A stretch of 64,000 bases of DNA from Paenibacillus tuaregi. Lineage in GTDB: Bacteria; Bacillota; Bacilli; Paenibacillales; Paenibacillaceae. The stretch covers positions 3,506,826 to 3,570,825 of the forward strand of contig NZ_LT575476.1 of the NCBI RefSeq assembly GCF_900086655.1, given 5' to 3'. The notes below the pieces were generated by a model, which did not search any database, was not told where the DNA came from, and saw only the letters and a list, made by a program, of their open reading frames with translations. Below, piece by piece: positions 55,581 through 64,000 of this stretch (position 1 is the first letter of the stretch; every line of letters starts with the position of its first letter). Made by a program: the position numbers and the translations under genes.

Positions 55581-58500
55581 CTAATGGGTAACATTTGACC
55601 AGAAATCATCCCGGCTTGACTTGTCCACATGGTAGAACAGGGCATCTCCATCAAGCAGCGAATACCGTTGTCCATACGGATTAACAATATTTCGCGAATA
55701 TCCCTCCAGCTGCCACTGATTCATAAGAGGAGCGTGAATATACTGTAAACGTGGTTCCTTAATATTTCCCTGGTCAATGGTTTCAATATCAAAGTTGACG
55801 ATCAAATAACCATGCTTTAAGAATATCGGACTTCTGTTCGTCAACCCGCCGTGAGTCCGCCCATACTCAGCCAGATTCGTACCGGCTGGTACCGCGTAGA
55901 TATCAGCAGGAAGACTATATTCCCCATACCATTTCTGTACTGAGGCATTTGCTCTATCCGGGTCAACTCTGGTAGGGATGCCCTCCTTAGGACCAATAAA
56001 TGTACGGACTCCATCTGGAAGGATCAAGGCTCCATACCCTCCAATCGGTGTTTTTTTCATGGACACCTTAGTCCTGTACTCTTGAATGAATAGCTCTCTG
56101 CCAATATCGGCAACCTGTCCAAAATTGTAATAATGATCAAATTTATACCTTGCCGTATCATTTAACTCTTCCACCGGAACGTTTCGCAGGCGTTCGTTCA
56201 GAATAACGTACCGTTCAACCTTATCATCCGGCGAGCCTATTTTTACAAAATTCTGGGTATCACTCTGATAATATACATCTACCGGGAACCTTGTCTCCCC
56301 ATTCTCGCTCGTATAGTAAAAGGTTGGTTTTATACGAACCGAGTCACTTACGTCAAACATATTTCCCTTACTCTTCAAATCAAATTTGAAATGATAGCCT
56401 GTCTTGACGGCTGCATTCTTATATCCCCAATCGGGGTGGCTACCAGGACGGATAGGAAGTGTGAACGGAGGACTGTTCCCTCTACGCTCCCCATCAATTC
56501 CATTTAGACCAACCCAATAGGAATTCCCCGTAGGCACAGTGCTTCCTTTCTGCAGTCGAAATACTTGTTCCCATAAATAGTCGGCAATATCAGTGACATG
56601 GAAATCATACACCCTCCCGATTACCTCGACTGGAATAAGTTCGGAAGCCGTATGATGGGCCAGATCAAGGTTTGCATTTTTCTGTTCCGTAAAAGAAGCA
56701 GGGGCATTCTCGGCAATACTCCGTAATTCCACATTATAGCTTCCCTCATCCACCCATACGGGCATTTGGAATGTCGTATATTCTTGGGTTATCGGGATGT
56801 CTATCCATGTGCCTTTGTAAATATAGCTCATCTTGTTTGCATCGTAGACATCAAACGGGAATCTCGCCTGCTTGGCTTTGAAATATTTAGCGAAATCACG
56901 ATTCCCATAGCCAGGCTCATTAATGTGCTGACCCGATGTGGGCATATGTATGACAAAAGGCCGATCCAGAATTATAGCTGCTTTATCTTTGCTCGGCACG
57001 GTCTTCTGATTATGTGCCTGGTCATCCGATACAGAAGAATAGTTAACGACAGGTGTATGTACGGTTACATTGTTAATACGCTCTATCGAAAATCCCCTAT
57101 CTTCTCCACCGTCTACGTTTTCGGGAAGCAGCTCGTAAAATATAGTTCCGCTGCTCTCAGTATTAGCTCTATTCTGCAAGCTGCTGCTGATTAACAGCCG
57201 ATCCTGGTAAAGTACTTTATCCGGAATTCTTGTTGGGGCAGGAATAGTTCCAGGGGCCGGTCCTGAACCGCTCACGGTAGTATCGTTCATGATGGTCTGT
57301 CCGTTAAAAATCAACTTGTCGTTCTTAACATCAGGCTCACTGGTCTGGGCTTCGGCTATTCCTTTTAATGTACCTTCGTCATTAGGAACATCTGGTGGGT
57401 CATAACCCGTCGTCTCTAGCACCGGAGGGGTATAGCTAATTGCTCCCGTTTCCTTAGGAAATACATGATCGTTCACGTCACTGTGATTCTCAACTTCTAC
57501 GCTTGGAGGTGTGTATCCAGAAGGTGTTAAAGTCACTTCATCCCCAGGCAGAGCATAGTTCTTGAGCTTCGCTCGATTGATCCCTAGGACCTCCAGCTTT
57601 TTGATCTCCCAGTAGGCGTAGTTTCGGGGAGTCAATTCAAAGGTATAGGGCTTGTTGACTTCGTCATTCCTGTCTTTATCATCATGCTTGACCGGTTTCC
57701 CGTCAGGGCCTTTGGTGTCTGGAACCTTCTCTTTCCACTTGCGAATATACTTCACATCTACCTTGCAGCGGTAATCCACAGTTCCCTTCATGTTTGCGAA
57801 GGAGTTTTGGAATAAATAATTCAGGCCCCAGGCCTGTGCATATAGATGCTCACTGGTCGGGATAGCCTTAACAGCGTCAAAATGCCGTCCGTTCGCGGCA
57901 TCATCGCTCAAAATCTCGCCGGTAGAGTTAGGATTCATGAACGAGGCTGTTGGGTTCGCTCCCATAGAGGGCGGATTGATAACTGGTGTGCAGGAGCCGC
58001 TGCCAGATGGCTGCCCAGGGTGTGTGTTATCATCTACATCCACAGCTATAACTTTCTCGGTATGAAGCCAGTATTTCCCGCTTCTCCAGTCCACACTGAT
58101 CGTAGATGTCCCCTTAGCTATCCCCCTCACTTCTCCCAAAGGACTTACTGTAGCCACACTTGTGTCACTGGATTTCCAATCCACATCACTTCTCGATGAC
58201 ACATCTGCAGGAGTACCATATGGTTTTTTGGCTTCCGATGTGGCTACTCCTGCTCTATATTTTGTTGATTTATTTACGGCAATTCTATCTGCACCGGTGA
58301 GAGTAATTTTCTTTTTCTCAACATAGCTAGCTCGCCAAGTGACGTGGACTCTAGTAGTGTATCCTACACTCCATTTGCTACCTGAAAACTTCTCGTGTTT
58401 ATTCCAGATATAGGCATCAGGTGGAGAGTACCTGTCTGCATCCCCTCCTATAGACGAAGTAATAATTAAGTTAGCACCATCGGGAATTATTAATGAACGC

Positions 58501-58997
58501 GTTGTACTTGTCTGGTCCTCTAAGGAAGTGATGTTATTTGCACCAACTATTTTTGGATCGGTCATTTTAGTTGCATTCTTATACTCTTTATCGAGTAGTC
58601 TATAATCACTTTTGGGAAGATACTCTGGTTTTGTCATATTGATTTTATTTTCAAAGTACGGGCCTTTTTCTGGATATGGTGAACTGGGGGAGCCTACTGA
58701 TTTATAAATGACTGTTCCTCTATAAGTCTCTGCAATCCAATCCTTATCATCATTCTGATAAAGGTAGACCCCTGGGTTTGCGTCCGCATCAACTTCTCCA
58801 TCCCTAACCCAAGTTTGTTCTGCTTTTCTCGGTTCACTAATTTCTTCTTTAAGATCACCTGCATCTTTTAATTCTGCTTTTATTATCCCCCCTGCATTTG
58901 CAATTTGTGTAATTAAAAATAAGGATGGGATATGAAAAGAAGAGGCTAACATTAAAAAAACTACATATACTAATATGCTCCGTTTAAAATATTTCAC
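55581..58997 (-). CDS. very large secreted protein, DUF5704-like, with Big2-type domain
   Basis: The protein has 1138 residues from GTG 58997, seven nt after GAGGGG. A signal peptide ends near ITQIANA. A Big2-like bacterial Ig domain is seen around 230-330 (ITLTGADRIAVNKSTKYRAG, SDTSVATVSPLGEVRGIAKG). The rest has repeated beta-strand-rich modules with YTPPVLETTGYDPP-like proline repeats near 510-560. I recall this architecture as DUF5704 in Paenibacillus but have not verified it. It has no catalytic motif, LPXTG or SLH. It follows the SLH gene by 28 nt, suggesting a surface complex. The 5' third is visibly AT-richer than the 3' part. Confidence 0.78.
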   Translation of the reverse strand: MKYFKRSILVYVVFLMLASSFHIPSLFLITQIANAGGIIKAELKDAGDLKEEISEPRKAEQTWVRDGEVDADANPGVYLYQNDDKDWIAETYRGTVIYKSVGSPSSPYPEKGPYFENKINMTKPEYLPKSDYRLLDKEYKNATKMTDPKIVGANNITSLEDQTSTTRSLIIPDGANLIITSSIGGDADRYSPPDAYIWNKHEKFSGSKWSVGYTTRVHVTWRASYVEKKKITLTGADRIAVNKSTKYRAGVATSEAKKPYGTPADVSSRSDVDWKSSDTSVATVSPLGEVRGIAKGTSTISVDWRSGKYWLHTEKVIAVDVDDNTHPGQPSGSGSCTPVINPPSMGANPTASFMNPNSTGEILSDDAANGRHFDAVKAIPTSEHLYAQAWGLNYLFQNSFANMKGTVDYRCKVDVKYIRKWKEKVPDTKGPDGKPVKHDDKDRNDEVNKPYTFELTPRNYAYWEIKKLEVLGINRAKLKNYALPGDEVTLTPSGYTPPSVEVENHSDVNDHVFPKETGAISYTPPVLETTGYDPPDVPNDEGTLKGIAEAQTSEPDVKNDKLIFNGQTIMNDTTVSGSGPAPGTIPAPTRIPDKVLYQDRLLISSSLQNRANTESSGTIFYELLPENVDGGEDRGFSIERINNVTVHTPVVNYSSVSDDQAHNQKTVPSKDKAAIILDRPFVIHMPTSGQHINEPGYGNRDFAKYFKAKQARFPFDVYDANKMSYIYKGTWIDIPITQEYTTFQMPVWVDEGSYNVELRSIAENAPASFTEQKNANLDLAHHTASELIPVEVIGRVYDFHVTDIADYLWEQVFRLQKGSTVPTGNSYWVGLNGIDGERRGNSPPFTLPIRPGSHPDWGYKNAAVKTGYHFKFDLKSKGNMFDVSDSVRIKPTFYYTSENGETRFPVDVYYQSDTQNFVKIGSPDDKVERYVILNERLRNVPVEELNDTARYKFDHYYNFGQVADIGRELFIQEYRTKVSMKKTPIGGYGALILPDGVRTFIGPKEGIPTRVDPDRANASVQKWYGEYSLPADIYAVPAGTNLAEYGRTHGGLTNRSPIFLKHGYLIVNFDIETIDQGNIKEPRLQYIHAPLMNQWQLEGYSRNIVNPYGQRYSLLDGDALFYHVDKSSRDDFWSNVTH

Positions 58998-59025
58998 TTT
59001 TAGTCCCCTCAACTTTGGAAATACT

Positions 59026-60273
59026 TCATTCCATGTAGATACCGAAGTTTTTATTATTTATCGTTATAGTTGCCCCGTTCATTCCACCATTTTTAAGAAC
59101 CTTACTATTAACAAAACCTGCTCCCCAATATCTAGTCTCAACTCCTTTTTTGAAGAATTTATTTTTCGAGATAAGACCTAGTATTGGCAATGATGTGATC
59201 CCGTACTTTTCAACTGTTCCACTTTTAAACCCAGGAAGACATAGGAACGGAGAAGTCGTCGAACTTAAATAAGTTTCAGCATCCATATTATTCAAATTAG
59301 AAGTTAAGGAGTATTCTAGAAAAACCTCATAATGATCGGTATTCATTCTAAAAGCAGTACCATAACTCTTATCAATAAACATCTTTCCATACAAGTTTTT
59401 AACATCTATAGCTTTGAAAGCATTTGCAATAATAAATCTATTCACCTTAATTGTCCCGATGTTGTTTCGTAAAGAATATGGAACATTCCTTATTCTATTC
59501 AAATTAGCCTCTCTACCATCTTGATCTTTCGCATATTTAAACCCCAAACTTATCGCATTCGTGCCCGTCAGCCCAACCTCCCGCATCTCTTTCAAATCTT
59601 GAAATGCCTCCGGCTTCTTATCCTGAATCGCTTCAAACCTCCGCAGGATCACCGCTGCCTCTGCCCGGGTCGTCGTCTGACCAGGACCAAACCGGCCGTC
59701 CGGATAGCCTGCCATCAGGCCTGTTCCTAAAGCAACAGAAACATACGGATTGTCGGCCTTATTCAGCCCACCCTTGTAATACTCCGCCACCGGAACAAGG
59801 GTATCCGCTGTATCGGCCAAGGCTTTTTTGAAGTCTTCGTCCTTCGCCGCAAGGCCGGAAGCAACCCATTTCGCCAGCTCCCTGCGAGTCAGCGGTGTGT
59901 CCGGGTTGAAGCCATTAGGATAATCGCCAGGAGAGATAAATCCCTTGCTTACCGCCACATTGACCTCATTCTGACTCCATCCGGGAATACTGCTGAAGCC
60001 TGTCTTCCCCTCATCTGGCATATTATTAGAGACACGTGCGAGAATCGCCGCGAACTCAGCCCGGCTTATCGTAGCTTCCGGACGAAAATTTCCTTTCTCA
60101 TTCCCCTTCATATACCCCTTTCCCGCAGCATATTCGATATCGGCTTTGGCCCATCCTGGAAGCTTGTCCTTGAAGCCGCTAGAGCCCTCAGCTGCTGCAA
60201 TCCAAGGGCTAGCCGTGAGCCCTGATGTAAGAAACCCTACCGCCAACAGAGATAATGCCAACCTTTTTTTCAT
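59026..60273 (-). CDS. S-layer homology domain protein, unknown C-terminal domain
   Basis: The 415-residue protein starts at ATG 60273 after GAGGAG. A signal peptide ends near IAAAEG. Three SLH domains follow: about 30-80 (WAKADIEYAAGKGYMKG), 85-145 (NEVNVAVSKGFISPGDY) and 150-215 (VSVALGTGLMAGYPDGRFG). They anchor the protein to pyruvylated cell-wall polymer. Residues 220-415 match nothing I know and end in GATITINNKNFGIYME; this part is AT-richer than the SLH part. It probably presents or retains the 1138-residue protein encoded next. Confidence 0.88.
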   Translation of the reverse strand: MKKRLALSLLAVGFLTSGLTASPWIAAAEGSSGFKDKLPGWAKADIEYAAGKGYMKGNEKGNFRPEATISRAEFAAILARVSNNMPDEGKTGFSSIPGWSQNEVNVAVSKGFISPGDYPNGFNPDTPLTRRELAKWVASGLAAKDEDFKKALADTADTLVPVAEYYKGGLNKADNPYVSVALGTGLMAGYPDGRFGPGQTTTRAEAAVILRRFEAIQDKKPEAFQDLKEMREVGLTGTNAISLGFKYAKDQDGREANLNRIRNVPYSLRNNIGTIKVNRFIIANAFKAIDVKNLYGKMFIDKSYGTAFRMNTDHYEVFLEYSLTSNLNNMDAETYLSSTTSPFLCLPGFKSGTVEKYGITSLPILGLISKNKFFKKGVETRYWGAGFVNSKVLKNGGMNGATITINNKNFGIYME

Positions 60274-60406
60274 ACCTGCACACTCCTCAAATATGTATTC
60301 ACATCTCAAATAATCAGCCAAATGGGTTACAAAATGGAAAATTATAGGATAGTACTTTATTACTTCTATGGCTTAGGCATACAGTCCTTCTTATATCTGT
60401 AAAAAC

Positions 60407-60443
60407 AAAAAAAGCCGCCACCTTGTACCCAAGGAAGCGACTT
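60407..60443 (-). terminator. terminator after response regulator
   Basis: AAGTCGCTTCCTTG and CAAGGTGGCGGCTT pair with a few mismatches, followed by T7 on the minus strand. Confidence 0.82.
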
Positions 60444-60470
60444 GATGCTTTCAAGTCCTGCAACTGTGAT

Positions 60471-61130
60471 TCAGTTAGTCGTACGTTTAGTAACCCAGCC
60501 CTGCTCCAGAGCATACCGGGTTAATTGAACCCTATTCTCCAATTGTAACTTATGTAAAATATTTTTCAAGTGGTTTTTTACAGTTTGATCAGATATTTGT
60601 AATTCTCCTGCAATTTCCCTATTGGTTAATCCCCTGGCTACCCAGTCTAAAATCTCCCTCTCCCGGCTGGTCAGTGGATGATCTCCTACCTCCTGCCTAG
60701 GGGCTGCCGGAAACTCTTGAAGAATTTGATGTGCCAAATCCCTGGACATCGGTGCTTCATCCGTCATAATGGCTCTTAAATATTCAACCCAGGTGGACGG
60801 AGACAAGTTCTTCAGCAGAAAGCCCTGAGCCCCTTGCTTTAAAGCTTCAAACAAATGGGCGGCATCATCCGATACGGTGATCAGAACAATTTTGACATAG
60901 GGGAACCTGAGCTTGATCGTCCGGGTTGCCTCCAGCCCATCCATACCAGGCATATGAATATCCATCAGGATAAGATCAGGCATGTATTTCTCCGTAAGCT
61001 CCACGGCCTCTTTCCCGCTAGATGCCATTCCAATAACCTCAAATGAAGAGTCCTCCGCCAAAATATCACAGATTCCTTCCCTCGCATGGGCATGATCATC
61101 GACCACCAGTACACGTGCTTTCATCATCAT
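60471..61130 (-). CDS. NarL/LuxR-family response regulator
   Basis: The 219-residue protein has a receiver domain (VLVVDDHAHAREG, phospho-Asp in PDLILMDIHMPGMDG, Lys in GFLLKNLSPSTW) and a LuxR-type helix-turn-helix (LTSREREILDWVARGLTNREIA, QISDQTVKNHLKNILHKLQ). It overlaps the kinase stop by 4 nt (ATGA type), forming a two-gene operon. LuxR-type regulators of this sort bind as dimers. The adjacent SLH/DUF5704 genes are possible targets, but a terminator separates them. Confidence 0.94.
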   Translation of the reverse strand: MMMKARVLVVDDHAHAREGICDILAEDSSFEVIGMASSGKEAVELTEKYMPDLILMDIHMPGMDGLEATRTIKLRFPYVKIVLITVSDDAAHLFEALKQGAQGFLLKNLSPSTWVEYLRAIMTDEAPMSRDLAHQILQEFPAAPRQEVGDHPLTSREREILDWVARGLTNREIAGELQISDQTVKNHLKNILHKLQLENRVQLTRYALEQGWVTKRTTN

Positions 61131-61960
61131 TCCCCCTTTCTGCTCTCAATTCGAACCAGCGTGCTTCCCTCTTCCGAGCTTATGGACAGATTCCATCCCA
61201 TCTCCTCTGTTCGTTCGCGCATAATCTTGATCCCATACTTGTCGCGGTCCTCCAGATAGGATTTATTTCTGAATCCTGTCCCATTATCCCTGATGTCCAC
61301 ATGCCACGCCTGCCTGTTCCCTTCCCCATTCACAATGACCTTGCTAGCCGAAGCATGTTTTCTTACATTAAACAAAGCTTCCCGGATACACGCCAGTAGC
61401 TCCACTTGTTCTCTCGCTGTGAATCCAGCCTCATCAAGGTTCCAGCTTACCTGTGCTTGGACCTGGGCCTCTTCAGCTAAATGGCCAACCCGGTGTCCCA
61501 TCGTTACTTGACCGTCTTCGCTGCGGTCTCCAGGATATTTCAGATTGGAGATCGACTGACGCACGTACCTGTTCACCTCATGTACGGTTTTGCGCAGTTC
61601 ATCCAGACCTCCTGCGGCTCCTGCCTGGGTCATCTGGCGTTCAGCCTTGTCGATCTTGACCGACAGCAGGAACAAGGACTGGGCGATCCCATCGTGCAGT
61701 TCTCTTGCAAGCTGCTCTCTGGCTTCCAGTTCGGCCTTCTGGGCCCGCTCCACGTTCAATTCCTCCTGTACCCGCTCCAGCAGTGCAAACAGACGGTACA
61801 GAAGCGTAATACTGACTACAAATAAAATAACCGGGGTAATAAAGTTACCCAGTCCCATTGAGATATATGGTATTAAAAATTGGTGTCTAACAAACTCCCA
61901 CAACCCTACAATAATGGAAGGCACAATCAATATAATCCATTTAATCTGCCTGTATGACAC
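61127..61960 (-). CDS. sensor histidine kinase, HisKA_3 (DesK/LiaS-like) type
   Basis: The 277-residue protein starts at GTG 61960, six nt after AGGGG; the longer frame to 62032 lacks a ribosome site. Two membrane segments (about 8-24 and 36-58) are joined by a short loop. A coiled coil leads to the phospho-acceptor in ELHDGIAQSLFLLS. The ATPase part is reduced but shows EALFNVRKHASAS and VDIRDNGTGFRN. The pair resembles LiaSR- or DesKR-type membrane-stress systems. Confidence 0.9.
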   Translation of the reverse strand: MSYRQIKWIILIVPSIIVGLWEFVRHQFLIPYISMGLGNFITPVILFVVSITLLYRLFALLERVQEELNVERAQKAELEAREQLARELHDGIAQSLFLLSVKIDKAERQMTQAGAAGGLDELRKTVHEVNRYVRQSISNLKYPGDRSEDGQVTMGHRVGHLAEEAQVQAQVSWNLDEAGFTAREQVELLACIREALFNVRKHASASKVIVNGEGNRQAWHVDIRDNGTGFRNKSYLEDRDKYGIKIMRERTEEMGWNLSISSEEGSTLVRIESRKGE

Positions 61961-62082
61961 ATAAATCCCCTGCCTAACCGTGTATAAATAACCTTCTCGT
62001 CCGAATATACGATATGGCCTGGGGTGAAGCAAGATAAATAAATGAAACTTATTTGTCGTTCACACGTTTTAGCTATTAAGCG

Positions 62083-62114
62083 AAAAAAACAGGGCGGAGC
62101 TGATCCGCCCTGTT
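62083..62114 (-). terminator. terminator after PTS EIICB gene
   Basis: AACAGGGCGGA and TCCGCCCTGTT form an 11-bp stem with 5-nt loop, then seven T on the minus strand. Confidence 0.9.
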
Positions 62115-62138
62115 TCTCGAGTACCCTGCTATATCAAC

Positions 62139-63599
62139 TTACATCAGTTTCTTAATATCGTCTTTGATCGCCTCGGATTGAGGTCCGAATACAACCTGTA
62201 CCGCGCCTTTACCCAGGCGCATAACTCCGGAAGCACCCAGTGCTTTCAGATTTGCATCGTTTACGGCTTTTTCGTCTTTTACAACCAGACGCAGACGGGT
62301 AATACATGCATCTATGGATTGGATGTTGTCCGCACCGCCAATGTTAGCCAAGATTTTGGCCGCTTTGCTGTCACCCTGACTAACAACTGCAGCATTGTTG
62401 TCTACAGAAGCATCAGCGATTACATCGTCGGCATCATCTTCACGACCCGGAGTTTTGAGCTTAAACGCCTTGATCAGGAAGCGGAACAACAGATAATACA
62501 CGACTGCAAATACGAGACCGACTGGAATCAGCAGGAGTGGATTCGTTTCATTCTTCCAGTTAACCAGGTAGTCAATCAGGCCCGCTGAGAAACTGAATCC
62601 AAGCTTCACATTCAGAGCATACATAACCCAGCCAGCCACACCTGTAAGGATGGCATGAACACCGTACAGAAGTGGAGCTACGAACATAAATGAGAATTCA
62701 AGAGGTTCTGTGATACCTGTCAGGATCGAAGCGATAGCAGAACCGATGAAGATAGAACTTACAATTTTACGTTTTGAAGGTTTTGAAGAGTGAATGATAG
62801 CAAGCGCCGCACCCGGAAGCGCAAACATCATAATCGGGAAGAATCCAGCCATGAACATACCTGCTGTCTTATCCCCTGCCAGGAAACGGGCTACGTCACC
62901 ATGTACAACCTCACCTGCCGCATTCGTGAAGCTTCCGATTTGGAACCAAGGGAAGTTATTCAATACGTGGTGCAGACCAAACGGTACGAGCAAGCGATTA
63001 GCCACACCAAATAGGAAGCTTCCTAGGCCGCCAAGATCAACCAGCCATTGGCCGAAAGTATCCAGAGCATGCTGGATAGGTCCCCAGATCAGACCAAAAA
63101 TAATACCAAGGATGAGCATGGCAAACGCCGTAACCATCGGCACAAAACGTTTACCCGCAAAGAATCCAAGCCAATCCGGCATTTTGATATTATGATATTT
63201 CTTATACATCGCAGCGGCAACCATACCGCAAATAATACCACCGATAACCCCCATATCAAGCTTGGTGTCTTTACCCAGGAATTCAAACGATTGTGGTACT
63301 TGAGCGAGCACTTTACCCAGAACCAGATAAGCGATTACTGCGGAGAGAGCCGCTACGGCGTCTCCTGCCAAACCAATCGCGACCCCGACGGCGAACAGGA
63401 TACCCAAGTTGCCAAGGATCGCACCCGCCCCTGCATTCAGGAACGGTGCAAAGTACTGGTTCAGGAACTCACCGAATGAACCAAACGGCAAATCTTTAAC
63501 ATAGTTAATGTTTGCAAATCCCTGTAAGATACCTGCGGCAGGGAGCGTTGCAACCGGGAGCATCAAGGACTTCCCGATTTTCTGAAGAAATGCCAACAT
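62139..63599 (-). CDS. nagE: PTS EIICB, N-acetylglucosamine/glucose type
   Basis: The 486-residue protein joins a membrane EIIC domain (residues 1-390, about ten segments) to an EIIB domain. EIIC motifs are LMLPVATLPAAGILQGF, FGLHHVLNNFPWFQIG and ITEPLEFSFMFVAPLLY. The phospho-cysteine is in SIDACITRLRLV. The opening MLAFLQKIGKSL and the GDVARFLAGDKTAGMFMAGF loop favour a GlcNAc-type (NagE/NagP) protein over glucose PtsG. It imports the sugar with phosphorylation. The EIIA gene stands immediately upstream. Confidence 0.88.
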   Translation of the reverse strand: MLAFLQKIGKSLMLPVATLPAAGILQGFANINYVKDLPFGSFGEFLNQYFAPFLNAGAGAILGNLGILFAVGVAIGLAGDAVAALSAVIAYLVLGKVLAQVPQSFEFLGKDTKLDMGVIGGIICGMVAAAMYKKYHNIKMPDWLGFFAGKRFVPMVTAFAMLILGIIFGLIWGPIQHALDTFGQWLVDLGGLGSFLFGVANRLLVPFGLHHVLNNFPWFQIGSFTNAAGEVVHGDVARFLAGDKTAGMFMAGFFPIMMFALPGAALAIIHSSKPSKRKIVSSIFIGSAIASILTGITEPLEFSFMFVAPLLYGVHAILTGVAGWVMYALNVKLGFSFSAGLIDYLVNWKNETNPLLLIPVGLVFAVVYYLLFRFLIKAFKLKTPGREDDADDVIADASVDNNAAVVSQGDSKAAKILANIGGADNIQSIDACITRLRLVVKDEKAVNDANLKALGASGVMRLGKGAVQVVFGPQSEAIKDDIKKLM

Positions 63600-63627
63600 C
63601 TTACTTCACCCTTTCAAATATATTGGC

Positions 63628-64000
63628 CTAAGCCTTTAAAATCGCTTTCAGAACGACATCTCTGCCGGCCTGTACCGGTCCGAGGCTGTCCTCTAGTGTA
63701 TCTGTCAGCTCATCAGCGTTTGTTACTATAACTGGTGTAACTACAGGGTAACCGGCTTCCTTGATCTTTTCGATGTCGAATTCGATCAGGGTCTGTCCTG
63801 CTTTTACCGCATCGCCTGTCTGTATATGACTTATAAAACCTTCTCCCTTGAGAGAGACGGTATTGACGCCGATGTGAAATAAAAACTGCAATCCTGAGGA
63901 ATGCTCCATCATCACCGCATGTTTAGACTTGATGACATGTGCGATTGTTCCATCGAACGGAGCGATCAGCTTGCCCTCGGTAGGTTCAATAGCAATCCCT
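63628..64000 (-). CDS. PTS EIIA, glucose family, 5' end cut by window edge
   Basis: The frame is open to the window edge and gives about 123 residues ending in VLKAILKA. GIAIEPTEGKLIAPFDG is the EIIA N-terminal strand. The phospho-histidine is in LFHIGVNTVSL, and a second histidine (KHAVMMEHSSG) is in its usual place upstream. It takes phosphate from HPr and hands it to the EIIB encoded next. The missing start means length and any fusion cannot be judged. Confidence 0.93.
   Translation of the reverse strand, partial: GIAIEPTEGKLIAPFDGTIAHVIKSKHAVMMEHSSGLQFLFHIGVNTVSLKGEGFISHIQTGDAVKAGQTLIEFDIEKIKEAGYPVVTPVIVTNADELTDTLEDSLGPVQAGRDVVLKAILKA

Overview
The window reads as chromosomal DNA of a spore-former-type Bacillota, most likely a Paenibacillus. 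This rests on moderate GC, strong AGGAGG-type ribosome binding sites with many GTG and TTG starts, SLH-domain and DUF5704-like surface proteins, a Bacillus-type AraR regulon with TTGTACGTACAA operators, a cre-like box, and a replication-terminator-protein homologue. I saw no phage, IS element, CRISPR array, rRNA or tRNA. Almost every gene lies on the minus strand; only the S8 protease (12577-16368) and an ArsR-type regulator (37778-38695) are on the plus strand.

Region 1 (1-11335) is a carbohydrate locus read leftwards. A tightly coupled block comes first: SDR-like protein, DapA-family aldolase, both subunits of an iron-sulfur L-serine dehydratase, and a cytoplasmic heparinase II/III-like lyase. 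It is followed by an ABC sugar importer (binding protein and two permeases), a Gfo/Idh/MocA oxidoreductase and a sugar-phosphate isomerase cut by the window edge. The binding-protein gene is flanked on both sides by two direct copies of a 200-bp repeat. Region 2 (11500-21831) holds a glyoxalase-fold protein, a large secreted subtilase, a MOSC protein, an ECF sigma factor with a DacF-type carboxypeptidase, a VanRS-like two-component system and a MORN-repeat protein. The carboxypeptidase and two-component promoters share a 11-bp-phased TTAAGA array.

Region 3 (21938-28126) is a nucleoside ABC transporter operon (lipoprotein, ATPase, two permeases) ending in a sulfite-oxidase-like protein and a nucleoside phosphorylase. 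Region 4 (28274-45209) is arabinan and L-arabinose use. One operon encodes two GH51 arabinofuranosidases, two GH43 enzymes, an ABC importer and a small cysteine-rich protein, with a divergent ArsR-type regulator. The araA-araR and araD-araB-araM units follow, with three AraR operators.

Region 5 (45287-55536) contains a multidrug-type ABC exporter with its own two-component system, MgtC, an azoreductase, metE under a cobalamin riboswitch with attenuator, a CLC protein with fluoride-exporter signatures, an RTP homologue, and a TTGG microsatellite. Region 6 (55581-64000) has a very large secreted DUF5704-like protein, an SLH protein, a NarL/DesK-type two-component pair, and a GlcNAc/glucose-type PTS (EIICB and a truncated EIIA).

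The overall logic is a soil polysaccharide degrader: secreted or lipid-anchored hydrolases and ABC importers feed cytoplasmic lyases, isomerases and kinases, under local repressors and CcpA-type control. All functional calls come from reading translated sequence and recalled family motifs; no database search was run.
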